A DNA stretch of 64,000 nt from Oligoflexales bacterium (GCA_947494335.1 CANLUT010000001.1:601649-665648), one strand, 5' to 3'; shown: positions 8,966 through 18,049, numbered from the stretch's first letter. Notes: generated by a model not told the origin, from the sequence alone. Made by a program: numbers and translations.

Positions 8966-9292
8966 ATGGATGCGATTATTCGGCATATTAAGGGTAACTT
9001 TAGTCAGTGGATTGCACTGTCCGTTCTAGTTTTTGCAATGTTTGCTGCATCTCGTGGCGCTGCCCTGCCGGCTCTTTGGGCTTTGGGGCGGTTTGTTCTT
9101 CCGGTGCTGGTAATATGGCTGGTGTTCCGTTTGATTAAATCTCGGGTCTCCCGAGCCGTCCAAAAATTCCAGGAGCAAATGATGCAGGGGATGAACGCCC
9201 CTGGGGCACGAACGAACGGTGCTGGACGGCAGGTGCTGGATCTTTGCCCTAAGTGTGGGACCTTAATGACAGCAGGCCACCGCTGTAAGTGA
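8966..9292 (+). CDS. Membrane protein with C-terminal zinc ribbon
   Basis: A 108-residue protein (ATG 8966; a TTG just before is also possible) with GTGAGG upstream. Two hydrophobic helices occupy about residues 12-30 and 38-58, followed by a basic amphipathic stretch. It ends in a half zinc-ribbon, CPKCG-x7-HRC, supplying three Cys and one His. It is the last gene of the heme/ccm operon. A metal-binding or assembly role is possible but unproven. Confidence 0.7.
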   Translation: MDAIIRHIKGNFSQWIALSVLVFAMFAASRGAALPALWALGRFVLPVLVIWLVFRLIKSRVSRAVQKFQEQMMQGMNAPGARTNGAGRQVLDLCPKCGTLMTAGHRCK

Positions 9293-9352
9293 CTTAGGTT
9301 TTGGCGATTGAATTCTTTATTTAAAAAGCTTGAGAGTAAAGTTCGGTTGATT

Positions 9353-12169
9353 TCAAAAAATATCTGGTATCACCAACACACGTCCATACTGCTCGACATA
9401 AACGCGATCTTGAAATGCTCTGATCCACACTGGCGATAAAGCATTCGGGTTGTACCATTCTGGTAGTGAGAATCGGTAATTCCTTAGGTCTAAAGATCGT
9501 GCAGCGACTTGGCCTGTGACCGTCGGGATACTATCCCAGACCAAAATCCGGTGATTGCCTCGGTCAGTAACAACGAGCTTTCCATTGATAACAGCAGCAC
9601 TTGTCGGTGTATTCATTTCAGCTAAACTTGTTCCCGTTGAGCGTGTTATCCCGCTTGTCTGCCCTAAAATGACATTGGCTGGTTGGTCGTCTGTAGCGGG
9701 AATGTTGTTCCAAATCAAAATACGATTATTGCCACGATCGGCTACGATGACTTTTCCTTGATGTATGACCATTGACGAAGGTCCGTTTAATGTTTTGGCC
9801 GATAATCCGCCTTGATTTTCGGCGTTTGTCGTTTTGCTCGGTTGACCAATCACGGTGGTAACCATGGCGTGGTTTGACACCACTGAAGTGTTCCAAATAG
9901 CTATCCGGTGACCGTCGAGAACTAACAGCAAACTTCCAAAATTTGCCATGTCTCCCACCCCCGAAATTTTGAACTCATGGGAGTCTGCTATCCCTGTATT
10001 ATCTGTACCATCAGCGTTTTTTCGCCCTAAAAGTACAGGTGATCCGCTCAGCGGAGACGGCGCACTTTGTCCATCTGAGACTTCAAGCCCCCAAATAGAG
10101 GCACCATTAGCAATCCAGGTCTTGCCACCTGCAGTTGCGGTGTGGCAGCGATTTGCGTCTGTGAAATCACTGGGGGTGATTCCATTAGCGGGAGCATTTT
10201 TCCAAACATAGCTGCCCAAGTTGTAAATACCCTGCGAACCCAGACAGCCGATCCTGCTAAAATTAACGTAATTAGCCCACCAGAAGCCTATGCGATCTTT
10301 TGGGTACGTCCATCCACTGAGTGAAGTTGTTCCGTCGGCATCTCCCCAGAGGTCAATTGCCGTAGAGTTGCCGCGTTGATACTTCAAGATGCGTGAATTG
10401 TGCGTCGTCCAATAAGCACCGTCAGCTACCCAGAAAGTGTCGTTTTTAGGCTGTCCATTTTTATCTCGTTCTAAGCTTAAAGCTACGGGTGCGGCCAGTG
10501 AACTCATCGACTGCCCATCGGTGTTTGGAGTTACCGAAGATCTGTTTGGCTGTCCGTAGAGCCTGTCAAATGAACCAGGGAATGTTTGGGTTGCAGGTGT
10601 GGCGGAAATACGATCCCACTCGACGATCCGGTTTTGTGTGGTATCAGCCACAACAAGTGCGTAGCCTCCGCTGCTTCGTGGAACAAGTAAAACAGACCTT
10701 GGATGTGCGAGTCCGCCAGCGTTGACGCCTCCAGCGCCATTAGCAGACCCTGAGGTTGCATTTGACTGTCCATAGATAAAGTCGGCGGCTTGATTGTTGG
10801 TCGTGATCGGTTTTGTCCAAATCAAGACTCTGGCATTATCGACATCTCCAACGGCAAGTATTCCTCCTTCGCAGGAGACGCTCCACGGGTTTTTCATGCC
10901 AGTCGAGGTTGTGGCCGCTGAAAAGGTATCGAAATCGGGCTGTCCCAAAACATAATCCGCATCAGGATTGGACGTCGTGGGCCAGCCGTTAAAAATTAGG
11001 ACGCGGTTCCAGTTTCCGTTGGTGACATAGAGTTTGTTCACACTGGCGTCATAGCAGGCGCTTGATGTGCCGCTAAATTTCGACCGATTAGTGGATCCTA
11101 GGCCTATTTCTCGCGTATGCGCGACTTTATCTGGCGCATTTGGAAGCTGGTCCCAAAGGTGAAGCCTGCCACGCCATGTTCCAACCATAAACTTGTCAAT
11201 TCCGTTAGTCCAGATTTGGGTTACGTCATCCCGTGAGCCAGTGTCACCCCAAAGCAGTCCGTTCGTGTTTTGGTAAGCTCGATTTAAGGAAGTGTTGAAG
11301 TAAAAATCACCTTTTTGAGTTTTGCTTGGAACGCCTTTCCAAGCAGGGGTGAATCCTGGGTTGTAGTAAAACGACCAAACTATCGAAAAGTTTTCCGATA
11401 TCGCCAGACCCTCAAGTCCGCTTGGTTTCCACGGTTCCTGCGGGACCGCGCTTGATGAGTCAACATTAATCGCGCCAAAAGGGGTAAACCCCGTTGAGAC
11501 TAAATCATTCGCATCCGTTTGTTTTCCAACCTCTGCATACATTGCTTTCACTCTGCACGAAAAAGTTGAGCCTGGCTTGAGCCCCTGGATGATCGTGCTG
11601 GTTTGGGTCTGATCCACGATAATACGCTTCTTTTTAAGATCGGCAAAAATAAGTTCGACCTGATAACTATCAAGACCGACGGATGATTCTGTTGCAGTCC
11701 ATGACACGCTTACACTGGTTTCAGTTAGTGGAGTTGTCGATGAGGCCAACGATAGTGGCTTAAATATTTGAATTTTTACATCCGCTGAATGCTTGACGTT
11801 GTTTCGATCTAAACCATTGACTGTAAAGGTCTGCAGTCCGGTGGAGAGTGTTGGTGTGCCCGCAATACTTCCATCGCTATTTATTGCTAACCCGGCTGGA
11901 AGGCTCGGCGTGATCGAAAATGATGTTATTATGATAGATGGGGCAATTGTCGGTGTTATTATGCTGGACTGACCGGCAAGAAGTTTTACGACATCGGCAG
12001 CATATGAGAAGTTTCCGCTGGAGGTTGATGACTGTTTCCGGTCTCCAAGCATGCGCTTCGGCATTTCTTCTGTGGTGATGGCGGAGCATGAAGTCAGAAG
12101 CTTGATCGTGCCTAAAAGTGTCATCGAAGCTACGAGAAATAATCTCTTAAATTCCGCTGAATGCCGCAT
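9353..12169 (-). CDS. Giant lipoprotein with Ig-like, Fn3 and NHL-type repeats
   Basis: A 938-residue lipoprotein with Cys28 in an LTSC lipobox. After a Ser-rich linker there is a putative Ig (He_PIG) domain at about residues 75-130, recognisable by LPAGLAINSDGSIAGTP. A fibronectin type III domain follows to about residue 220. The remaining ~700 residues contain repeats of the form VxDRGNNRILIWNxIP...GQ, typical of NHL/SMP-30-type beta-propellers. It is probably displayed on the outer membrane as a binding scaffold. I prefer ATG 12169, with GGGGG 5 nt upstream. An in-frame ATG at 12181 would have its GGAAG only 1 nt away. No enzyme motif is seen. Confidence 0.85.
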   Translation of the reverse strand: MRHSAEFKRLFLVASMTLLGTIKLLTSCSAITTEEMPKRMLGDRKQSSTSSGNFSYAADVVKLLAGQSSIITPTIAPSIIITSFSITPSLPAGLAINSDGSIAGTPTLSTGLQTFTVNGLDRNNVKHSADVKIQIFKPLSLASSTTPLTETSVSVSWTATESSVGLDSYQVELIFADLKKKRIIVDQTQTSTIIQGLKPGSTFSCRVKAMYAEVGKQTDANDLVSTGFTPFGAINVDSSSAVPQEPWKPSGLEGLAISENFSIVWSFYYNPGFTPAWKGVPSKTQKGDFYFNTSLNRAYQNTNGLLWGDTGSRDDVTQIWTNGIDKFMVGTWRGRLHLWDQLPNAPDKVAHTREIGLGSTNRSKFSGTSSACYDASVNKLYVTNGNWNRVLIFNGWPTTSNPDADYVLGQPDFDTFSAATTSTGMKNPWSVSCEGGILAVGDVDNARVLIWTKPITTNNQAADFIYGQSNATSGSANGAGGVNAGGLAHPRSVLLVPRSSGGYALVVADTTQNRIVEWDRISATPATQTFPGSFDRLYGQPNRSSVTPNTDGQSMSSLAAPVALSLERDKNGQPKNDTFWVADGAYWTTHNSRILKYQRGNSTAIDLWGDADGTTSLSGWTYPKDRIGFWWANYVNFSRIGCLGSQGIYNLGSYVWKNAPANGITPSDFTDANRCHTATAGGKTWIANGASIWGLEVSDGQSAPSPLSGSPVLLGRKNADGTDNTGIADSHEFKISGVGDMANFGSLLLVLDGHRIAIWNTSVVSNHAMVTTVIGQPSKTTNAENQGGLSAKTLNGPSSMVIHQGKVIVADRGNNRILIWNNIPATDDQPANVILGQTSGITRSTGTSLAEMNTPTSAAVINGKLVVTDRGNHRILVWDSIPTVTGQVAARSLDLRNYRFSLPEWYNPNALSPVWIRAFQDRVYVEQYGRVLVIPDIF

Positions 12170-12181
12170 GTAAGCCCCCAT

Positions 12182-12553
12182 TCTTCCGTTATGTGATCGG
12201 CGGGATGGGCGCTAGCTTTAGGTCTAAATGGACAGTGATAAAAGTCTTTTAATTACAGCTGGATAGGGAGACTGTAGGTGCTTTAAAGGGGGTTGACAAC
12301 TGGTACCTGATTTTTCTCATTTTGCCTGCCTCGTTTACGGGTTCAGCATTAGTTTCTTCTGAAGGAAACCGGGGCGTTAACCCCTCTCTTTATCTAATCT
12401 TTACGTTAAAATCCTTAGAATCCGTTTGACTTGTCCGGTGACGACATATAGTCTCACGGGGTCTCCAATGAATCATTGGTGTACCCATATAAACCGGTAA
12501 TTGGGCCGGCGTTTCTACCAAACACCGTATAATGTTTGACTATGGGAGTTGTA
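12182..12553. other. Intergenic region between divergent genes
   Basis: 372 bp without a convincing gene. It holds the promoter candidate for the minus-strand lipoprotein (12271-12299). Toward the nuclease gene there is TTGACT at 12426 with TATAGT at 12447, but the spacer is only 15 bp. There is also an isolated TATAAT at about 12528 without a matching -35 box. Confidence 0.6.
12271..12299 (-). promoter_or_regulatory. Candidate sigma70 promoter of the NHL lipoprotein
   Basis: On the minus strand TTGTCA (12294-12299) and TACAGT (12271-12276) are separated by exactly 17 bp. They match the -35 and -10 consensus at 5/6 and 4/6 positions. The box lies about 100 bp before the lipoprotein start. 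Confidence 0.45.
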
Positions 12554-13459
12554 ATGAGACTAGTATCAGTCTGTTCAGTGCTGTTTTTTGTAGCAATTCT
12601 GGCTCCCAGAGCTTTTGCTTGGGGCGGAAAAGGCCATGCGACCGTCAACCGCATTGCTATCTCGATGGTAGCTAACTCTCAGGCCAAAAAGTTTCTCGAC
12701 GCAAATAGCGAACAAGTCATCAAGTTCTCCAACACTCCCGACGTCAAGTGGAAGTCTGGACCTAATGCCAACTTAGAAAAACCAATGCACTGGTTTGAAA
12801 TGGATGGATACGGACAGAGTCGCCTTGGCGACAGCCTTGCCGATCTGACGGTAGGACGAGCACGAGATGAGCTTGGGCAAGACTTCGTTAACAAACATGG
12901 ATTCGCCATGTGGCGCGTCAGTGATTTCTATCTGCAGCTGGTTGCAGCCCTGAAAAAGGGAGACTTTAAGCGTGCTGTTCAGATTGCAGGCGTGATGGGA
13001 CATTACGTTGGCGATATGACCCAGCCAATGCATGCGACGACCGACTATGATGGACAATCCATTAATAAGCCAGGCGTACACAAGTATTATGAAACGACAC
13101 TGGTGGATCGCATCGATGACAACCACCTTTTTGACACGGCTCAGAAGATTGCAGGTGAAAGACGCAGTGGACTTGAACGCTCGATCGGCAATGATCTTGA
13201 GAACACTGAATTACAAAGAGTGTCCTGGGGCGAAGCTGAGGATGCGTTCAATGCTTTGGCGGCTGTATACGACAAGTTTGAAGCTTCATCCCCGGATGAC
13301 CAGTGGCTAACGAAGGACCTAACTCCAAGGATTGCCCGCGCTTCTGCCTTGCTTGGTAAGATCTGGGATGTGGCTTTCACAGTGGCTGGAACACAGAACT
13401 TGCCGATTCAAAATGTGAACGCCGTGGATCCCGAGTGGATTCCGATGGCTCACAACTGA
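12554..13459 (+). CDS. Secreted S1/P1-type zinc nuclease
   Basis: A 301-residue enzyme expected to cleave single-stranded DNA/RNA and 3'-nucleotides in the periplasm or outside. ATG 12554 is chosen because GGGAG lies 5 nt upstream. The signal peptide ends AFA, so the mature protein begins with Trp23. In P1 nuclease the N-terminal Trp amine and carbonyl bind zinc, so this cleavage site fits the catalytic design. Other ligands are visible: H in WGGKGH, the PMHWFEMD block, HYVGDMTQPMH (H-x3-D-x5-H) and GVHKYYETTLVD. Length is typical. It is monocistronic and followed by a terminator. Confidence 0.92.
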   Translation: MRLVSVCSVLFFVAILAPRAFAWGGKGHATVNRIAISMVANSQAKKFLDANSEQVIKFSNTPDVKWKSGPNANLEKPMHWFEMDGYGQSRLGDSLADLTVGRARDELGQDFVNKHGFAMWRVSDFYLQLVAALKKGDFKRAVQIAGVMGHYVGDMTQPMHATTDYDGQSINKPGVHKYYETTLVDRIDDNHLFDTAQKIAGERRSGLERSIGNDLENTELQRVSWGEAEDAFNALAAVYDKFEASSPDDQWLTKDLTPRIARASALLGKIWDVAFTVAGTQNLPIQNVNAVDPEWIPMAHN

Positions 13460-13493
13460 CCGTAAAGCGAGCTGAATTTTATTTGAATCTGAT

Positions 13494-13522
13494 AACCTCC
13501 GGCTGTTGTGTCGGGGGTTTTT
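13494..13522 (+). terminator. Rho-independent terminator after the nuclease
   Basis: AACCTCCG pairs with CGGGGGTT over 8 bp (one G-U), followed by TTT. It lies about 35 bp after the stop. Confidence 0.6.
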
Positions 13523-13688
13523 AGTTGTGTCGCGATGTCAGGCAAGTCCAACTCTGGTGCGGTTTTCCGAGTGTGATGAGGCGCATTAAGGCCCCTGTCG
13601 TTTAGTGTCAAAGAGAGTAGCCAGCGGCCCGGAATTACAGTAAAAGATTTGGTCCTGATGTAATTATCCTCTAGAGAGATGGATACCG

Positions 13689-15938
13689 ATGACAAATCCA
13701 AATCGCGCGGAAGTGATTGACCAGAATTTTGTGAATTGGGTCGGATCTGGTGACCTTCCTCAAACCCATACTCCCGTCAATTTTGCCAGCTCTGGATTAA
13801 CACCAGCAGCGTTTATGGATATTTTTGAATCCCAGATGATCAGTCGTCATCTTGACTTGGCGGCACGTCGTTTCCGAGCGAGAAATCTGACCTTCTATAC
13901 TATTGGAAGCTCGGGTCATGAGGGCAATGCGGTTCATGGTCACGCGTTTCGCCTGACTGATATGGCATTTCTTCATTACCGAAGCGGTGCGTTTTTTATC
14001 CAGCGTTCTAAGCAGCGCCCGGGTTCTACGCCGATCTACGACGGGCTTTTATCCCTCTCAGCCTCAGCCGAAGATCCTATTTCTGAGGGGCGGCACAAGG
14101 TTTTTGGTAGCGTTGAGTTGAATATTCCTCCGCAAACATCGACGATCGCCTCTCATCTACCGAAGGCTGTCGGGGCTGCTTTATCCGTGGGTCGTGCCAA
14201 AGACATGGGGATTGTCGCAAGCATTCCTCATGATGGTGTCGTTCTTTGTTCGTTTGGTGACGCGTCCTCCAATCATGCGACAGCTCTGGCTGCCATTAAT
14301 GCGGCGGGACTGTGCGCATTTCAGGGTCTTCCTGTGCCCCTGGTCTTCGTTTGCGAAGACAATGGTATCGGTATCTCCGTGCCATCACCCCATGGTTGGG
14401 TGGAGCAGAATTTTTCGACTCGACCGGGTATTCGTTATCTAAAATGCGATGGGTTAAACCTCGTTGACTCCTACGCTGTTTCGAAACAGGCGGAAGACTT
14501 TGCTAGGCGTACTCGCAGGCCGGTGTTTCTGCATATGCGGACCGTGCGACTGTTGGGCCATGCAGGATCAGATGTTGAAACCACCTACCGCTCCCTTGAC
14601 CAAATTCAAGCGACCGAGAGGCAAGATCCATTGCTTCATTCGGCTCGAATTGCTATCGAGCATGGCTTTGCATCTGGCAAAGATATTGTTGGAATTTATC
14701 AGTCTATTCGAAAACGCGTGGATTTCGTGGGTGAACAGGCTGTGCTGAGACCTAAACTTGAGACGGCAGCAGATGTTATGAGAAGCATCGTTCCGCCAAA
14801 AGGGCTGCGCCCTGCAATGCCCACTCCCGATGAGGCGACACGCCTTGCAAAACTTGGCCAGCGTGTGCGTCCCGGTCAGAAGTTTCACTTTGCGCGGCTA
14901 CACAACCTTGGATTAGCCGACGTCATGCTTCAGTATCCTAATACGCTGGTGTTTGGTGAAGACGTTGCCAAGAAGGGCGGAGTCTACAATGTGACGACAG
15001 GGCTTTTGGATCTCTTTGGACCAAAACGCGTATTCAACTCCCATCTAGACGAGACAAGCATCCTTGGTAATGCCATTGGTATGGCGCACAATGGATTTCT
15101 TCCGATTCCTGAAATTCAATTCCTCGCTTATGTCCACAATGCTGAGGATCAAATTCGTGGTGAGGCAGCCACGCTGTCCTTCTTCTCATCCGGAAAATAT
15201 CAAAATCCGATGGTGATCAGGATTGCGGGCTTGGCTTATCAAAAGGGCTTTGGTGGCCATTTCCACAACGATAATTCATTTAATGTGTTTCGCGATATTC
15301 CTGGCTTGGTTGTCGCGATCCCGTCAAATGGCAGTGATGCGGTGAAGCTATTTAGACAGTGCGTGCGCTTGGCCCATGAAGATGGTCGAGTCGTTGTGTT
15401 TATTGAGCCCATTGCACTCTACATGACCAAAGATCTCCATAAAGACGGTGATGGTGGATGGCAGTATGAGTATCCACCCTTAGGCGAAGAGATAAATCTT
15501 GGTGAGGTCTCCCGATTTGGTGACGGAAAAGATCTAGCCATTGTTACGTATGGCAATGGCTATTATCTGTCTCGTCAGGCAGAGCAAATCCTGCGCGAAG
15601 AGCACGGTGTCGATTGCAGGGTCATTGATCTTCATTGGATGTTGCCGCTTCCTGAGGAGGCTCTTCTAAAGGAACTTGAGGGTTGTCAGTCAGTCCTGAT
15701 TGTCGACGAATGTCGTAAAACTGGCTCTTTGAGTGAACAGCTGGTGACATTACTTGTAGATAAAATCTCGCCGTTACCGGCGCTGCGGGTTCATGCAGCT
15801 GAAGATAGCTTTATTCCGCTGGGAGCTACGGCCACCGTGACGCTTCCAAGTCGTGAGTCAATCGTCGAGAATGCGTTGACCTTGGTTAAAAAATCTCGAG
15901 GCACTGTTGTGAAGCCGATGACACGAGGTCGGTCATGA
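13689..15938 (+). CDS. 2-oxoacid dehydrogenase E1, fused alpha and beta subunits
   Basis: A 749-residue thiamine-diphosphate enzyme. Residues ~20-360 match E1 alpha: the cofactor motif starts at Gly190 (GDASSNHATALAAIN) and continues to CEDNGIGIS, and the RLLGHAGSD phosphorylation-loop-like segment is near 285. Residues ~400-740 match E1 beta, with VFGEDVAKKGGVYNVT, PIPEIQFLAYVHNAEDQI and VTYGNGYYLSRQA. Single-chain alpha-beta E1s resemble branched-chain or acetoin-type dehydrogenases, which decarboxylate a 2-oxoacid and pass the acyl group to a lipoyl E2. No E2 or E3 gene is nearby. The gene overlaps the following acyltransferase-like gene by 4 bp, suggesting the two proteins act together. 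Confidence 0.9.
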   Translation: MTNPNRAEVIDQNFVNWVGSGDLPQTHTPVNFASSGLTPAAFMDIFESQMISRHLDLAARRFRARNLTFYTIGSSGHEGNAVHGHAFRLTDMAFLHYRSGAFFIQRSKQRPGSTPIYDGLLSLSASAEDPISEGRHKVFGSVELNIPPQTSTIASHLPKAVGAALSVGRAKDMGIVASIPHDGVVLCSFGDASSNHATALAAINAAGLCAFQGLPVPLVFVCEDNGIGISVPSPHGWVEQNFSTRPGIRYLKCDGLNLVDSYAVSKQAEDFARRTRRPVFLHMRTVRLLGHAGSDVETTYRSLDQIQATERQDPLLHSARIAIEHGFASGKDIVGIYQSIRKRVDFVGEQAVLRPKLETAADVMRSIVPPKGLRPAMPTPDEATRLAKLGQRVRPGQKFHFARLHNLGLADVMLQYPNTLVFGEDVAKKGGVYNVTTGLLDLFGPKRVFNSHLDETSILGNAIGMAHNGFLPIPEIQFLAYVHNAEDQIRGEAATLSFFSSGKYQNPMVIRIAGLAYQKGFGGHFHNDNSFNVFRDIPGLVVAIPSNGSDAVKLFRQCVRLAHEDGRVVVFIEPIALYMTKDLHKDGDGGWQYEYPPLGEEINLGEVSRFGDGKDLAIVTYGNGYYLSRQAEQILREEHGVDCRVIDLHWMLPLPEEALLKELEGCQSVLIVDECRKTGSLSEQLVTLLVDKISPLPALRVHAAEDSFIPLGATATVTLPSRESIVENALTLVKKSRGTVVKPMTRGRS

Positions 15939-16987
15939 AAGAGCGTATTGTTGCCATCTGTCCTGGTCGGGGCAGTTACACTCGTGACGAACTAAATTAT
16001 TTTTCGAAGTATCGTCAGCACTTTGGCGGATTTATCGATCGCATGGATGCGCGAAGGCGGCGTTTGAATGAACCCACCGTGTCTGAATTGGATGGTGCAA
16101 CGCAGTTTCAAGTGAATTTCCACACACCTGGTGAAAATGCATCCATCTTGATTCATACATGTGCCATGTTGGATTTCATGGCGATTGATCGCGAGCGTTA
16201 CGAAGTCGTTGCAGTAACTGGTAACTCGCTTGGCTGGTATTTGACACTTGCTGCTGCGGGTGCAATGGATGAGGACTCAGCGTTTACGTTGATTAATACC
16301 ATGGGCTCGATGATGCGCGGTGGTGTGGTCGGCGGTCAGGTGATTTACCCTGTGGTCGATGAAAACTGGGTGCAGGATCCAGAAAAAGAACGTCTTGTTG
16401 AAAAAGCCCTGAGCGACGTGAATCAGTCGGGTGAGGGGAGGATCTATTCAAGTATTTACTTGGGTGGCTACCGGGTTATGGGTGGCGACGAGGCCGGCAT
16501 TCGCAAGTTGATGAAGCTTCTACCGGTTGTTGACGAGAGATATCCTTTCAAATTGATCAATCATGCAGCGTTTCATACGCCTATTTTGGACGATGTATCG
16601 CGGAAAGCATTCGAGGTCCTTGGCTCCAATCTTTTCAGGGCACCACAAATCCCGATGATTGATGGTCGCGGTAAGATCTGGCAACCTTACAGCACGGACT
16701 CTGGCGAGCTTCGTACTTATACGTTGGGGCATCAAGTGACAGCCGCCTACGATTTTACGACAGCGGTGTCGGTGGCTCTTAAAGAATTTGCTCCGGATCG
16801 ATTCGTGTTACTTGGTCCGGGCGCATCCTTAGGCGGTTCGATCGGCCAAATCTTGATTAAAAACCAATGGCAATCTATTCGCTCGAAGAGTGACTTTTCC
16901 GCACGTCAGGATAAAGATCCCTATTTGCTCTCCATGGGGCGGCCTGATCAATGGGCGCGGACTGTGGGCTATCAGTTCAAAGCCTAG
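15935..16987 (+). CDS. FabD-like acyltransferase, atypical active site
   Basis: A 350-residue protein coupled to the E1 gene by ATGA. It aligns by eye with malonyl-CoA:ACP transacylases. The nucleophile elbow is GNSLGWY with Ser98, the family usually having GHSxG. The later FHTPIL segment preserves the second catalytic His. The Arg that in FabD binds the malonyl carboxylate (the MRG position) is Met123 here. The family knowledge is that loss of this Arg goes with non-carboxylated acyl substrates. Combined with the E1 partner, I infer transfer of a simple or branched acyl group, not malonyl. This is unproven, and an inactive or divergent role is possible. Confidence 0.8.
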   Translation: MKERIVAICPGRGSYTRDELNYFSKYRQHFGGFIDRMDARRRRLNEPTVSELDGATQFQVNFHTPGENASILIHTCAMLDFMAIDRERYEVVAVTGNSLGWYLTLAAAGAMDEDSAFTLINTMGSMMRGGVVGGQVIYPVVDENWVQDPEKERLVEKALSDVNQSGEGRIYSSIYLGGYRVMGGDEAGIRKLMKLLPVVDERYPFKLINHAAFHTPILDDVSRKAFEVLGSNLFRAPQIPMIDGRGKIWQPYSTDSGELRTYTLGHQVTAAYDFTTAVSVALKEFAPDRFVLLGPGASLGGSIGQILIKNQWQSIRSKSDFSARQDKDPYLLSMGRPDQWARTVGYQFKA

Positions 16988-17003
16988 ATTTTTGTCGAGG
17001 CCT

Positions 17004-17055
17004 ATTGGTATCCAATTTGTAGTCGCAAAGTTGACGCATGCTCGTGGTATCCAAT
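17004..17055. promoter_or_regulatory. Paired operator-like repeats before the cyclase gene
   Basis: The 11-bp string TGGTATCCAAT occurs at 17006 and again at 17045, 39 bp apart. The first copy is part of a perfect dyad, ATTGG-TAT-CCAAT (17004-17016); the second has one mismatch (GTGGTATCCAAT). A TTGACG box (17031) lies between them, and GATAAC 19 bp later overlaps the second copy. This looks like two binding sites for a dimeric regulator flanking and covering a promoter. Confidence 0.5.
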
Positions 17056-17108
17056 GATAACGGAAATCTCAGAAACGTTTTGTTAACTCTGAAAGAAGGA
17101 GCCTTCTC

Positions 17109-17912
17109 ATGCCTCGTCGCTTCGTTGATCTTTCAATCTTTTTGGAAAACGACGTACTTAGTGATCCCCCGGCCTTCGCGCCAAAAATCCAGTATTTCAG
17201 TCACGAGAATACCTTTGATCAAATTGAGCCATTCTTCCCTGGTCTTAAAAAGCAAGACTTACCTGATGGCGAAGGTTGGGCCATAGAGATGGTTCAACTT
17301 TCAACGCACAATGGTACGCACTTGGACGCTCCCTATCATTTTCACTCCACCATGGACAACGCTCTTGGGCAGAAGAAGCCTGCCATCGCAATTCATGACG
17401 TTCCGCTTGAGTGGTGCTTTCAACCGGCCGTCAAGCTGGACTTCCGACATTTTGCTGACGGCTATGTTGTCACGGCTGATGATGTTGCCAGTGAGCTAAC
17501 ACGCATTGAGCACACTTTGAGTCCACTGGAGATCGTTGTGATCAACACGCGCGCGGGCCTTCGCTATGGCTTCGAGGACTATGTGTTGAGCGGCTGTGGT
17601 ATGGGTTATGAGGCGACCATGTATTTATTGGAGCACGGTATTCGATTAACGGGGACCGACGCGTGGAGCTGGGACGCGCCCTTTTCTCATACTGCTGCGA
17701 AGTATAAGGATAGCCGCGACGCGTCTTTGATATGGGAGGGCCATAAAGCTGGTCGCGACATCGGCTATTGTCATCTCGAGAAACTACATAATCTGGAGAG
17801 TTTGCCGCCTAAAGGGTTTTACATCAGTTGTTTCCCTCACAAGATTCGTGGTGCTTCTGCGGGGTGGACGCGAGCCGTTGCGATCTTTGATGACGCGCTT
17901 ATGGGGCGTTGA
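17109..17912 (+). CDS. Cyclase-family metal-dependent hydrolase
   Basis: A 267-residue member of the cyclase/kynurenine formamidase superfamily, with AGGAG before the ATG. The metal-site motif THNGTHLDAPYHF is near residue 65, matching the family HxGTHxDxPxH pattern. Other ligands would come from the later GTDAWSWDAPF and GYCHLEKL segments. It is longer than classical KynB (about 210 residues) and resembles the subgroup acting on polyketide or isatin-like substrates. The substrate cannot be read from sequence. It stands alone behind its own putative operator, after the E1/acyltransferase operon. Confidence 0.85.
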   Translation: MPRRFVDLSIFLENDVLSDPPAFAPKIQYFSHENTFDQIEPFFPGLKKQDLPDGEGWAIEMVQLSTHNGTHLDAPYHFHSTMDNALGQKKPAIAIHDVPLEWCFQPAVKLDFRHFADGYVVTADDVASELTRIEHTLSPLEIVVINTRAGLRYGFEDYVLSGCGMGYEATMYLLEHGIRLTGTDAWSWDAPFSHTAAKYKDSRDASLIWEGHKAGRDIGYCHLEKLHNLESLPPKGFYISCFPHKIRGASAGWTRAVAIFDDALMGR

Positions 17913-18049
17913 GTTCATAGGAGGATGACTGCATTTGCGCAGAGGGACTTCTGGAAGGATCTCCTAACATGTTAATAATTATAAGAAAAAATGCATCTCT
18001 TAAGTTCTTGGGGAGATGAGCCGATGATCTTCTCAATTGGGGGTGGATC

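Noticed and set aside
12360-12385. GGGG/CCCC hairpin as a terminator
   Set aside because: Stem only 4-5 bp, no real T-run and far from any gene end.
13450-13701. Minus-strand 83-codon ORF between the nuclease and E1 genes
   Set aside because: It overlaps a terminator and the E1 start region, has no ribosome site and no recognisable protein character.
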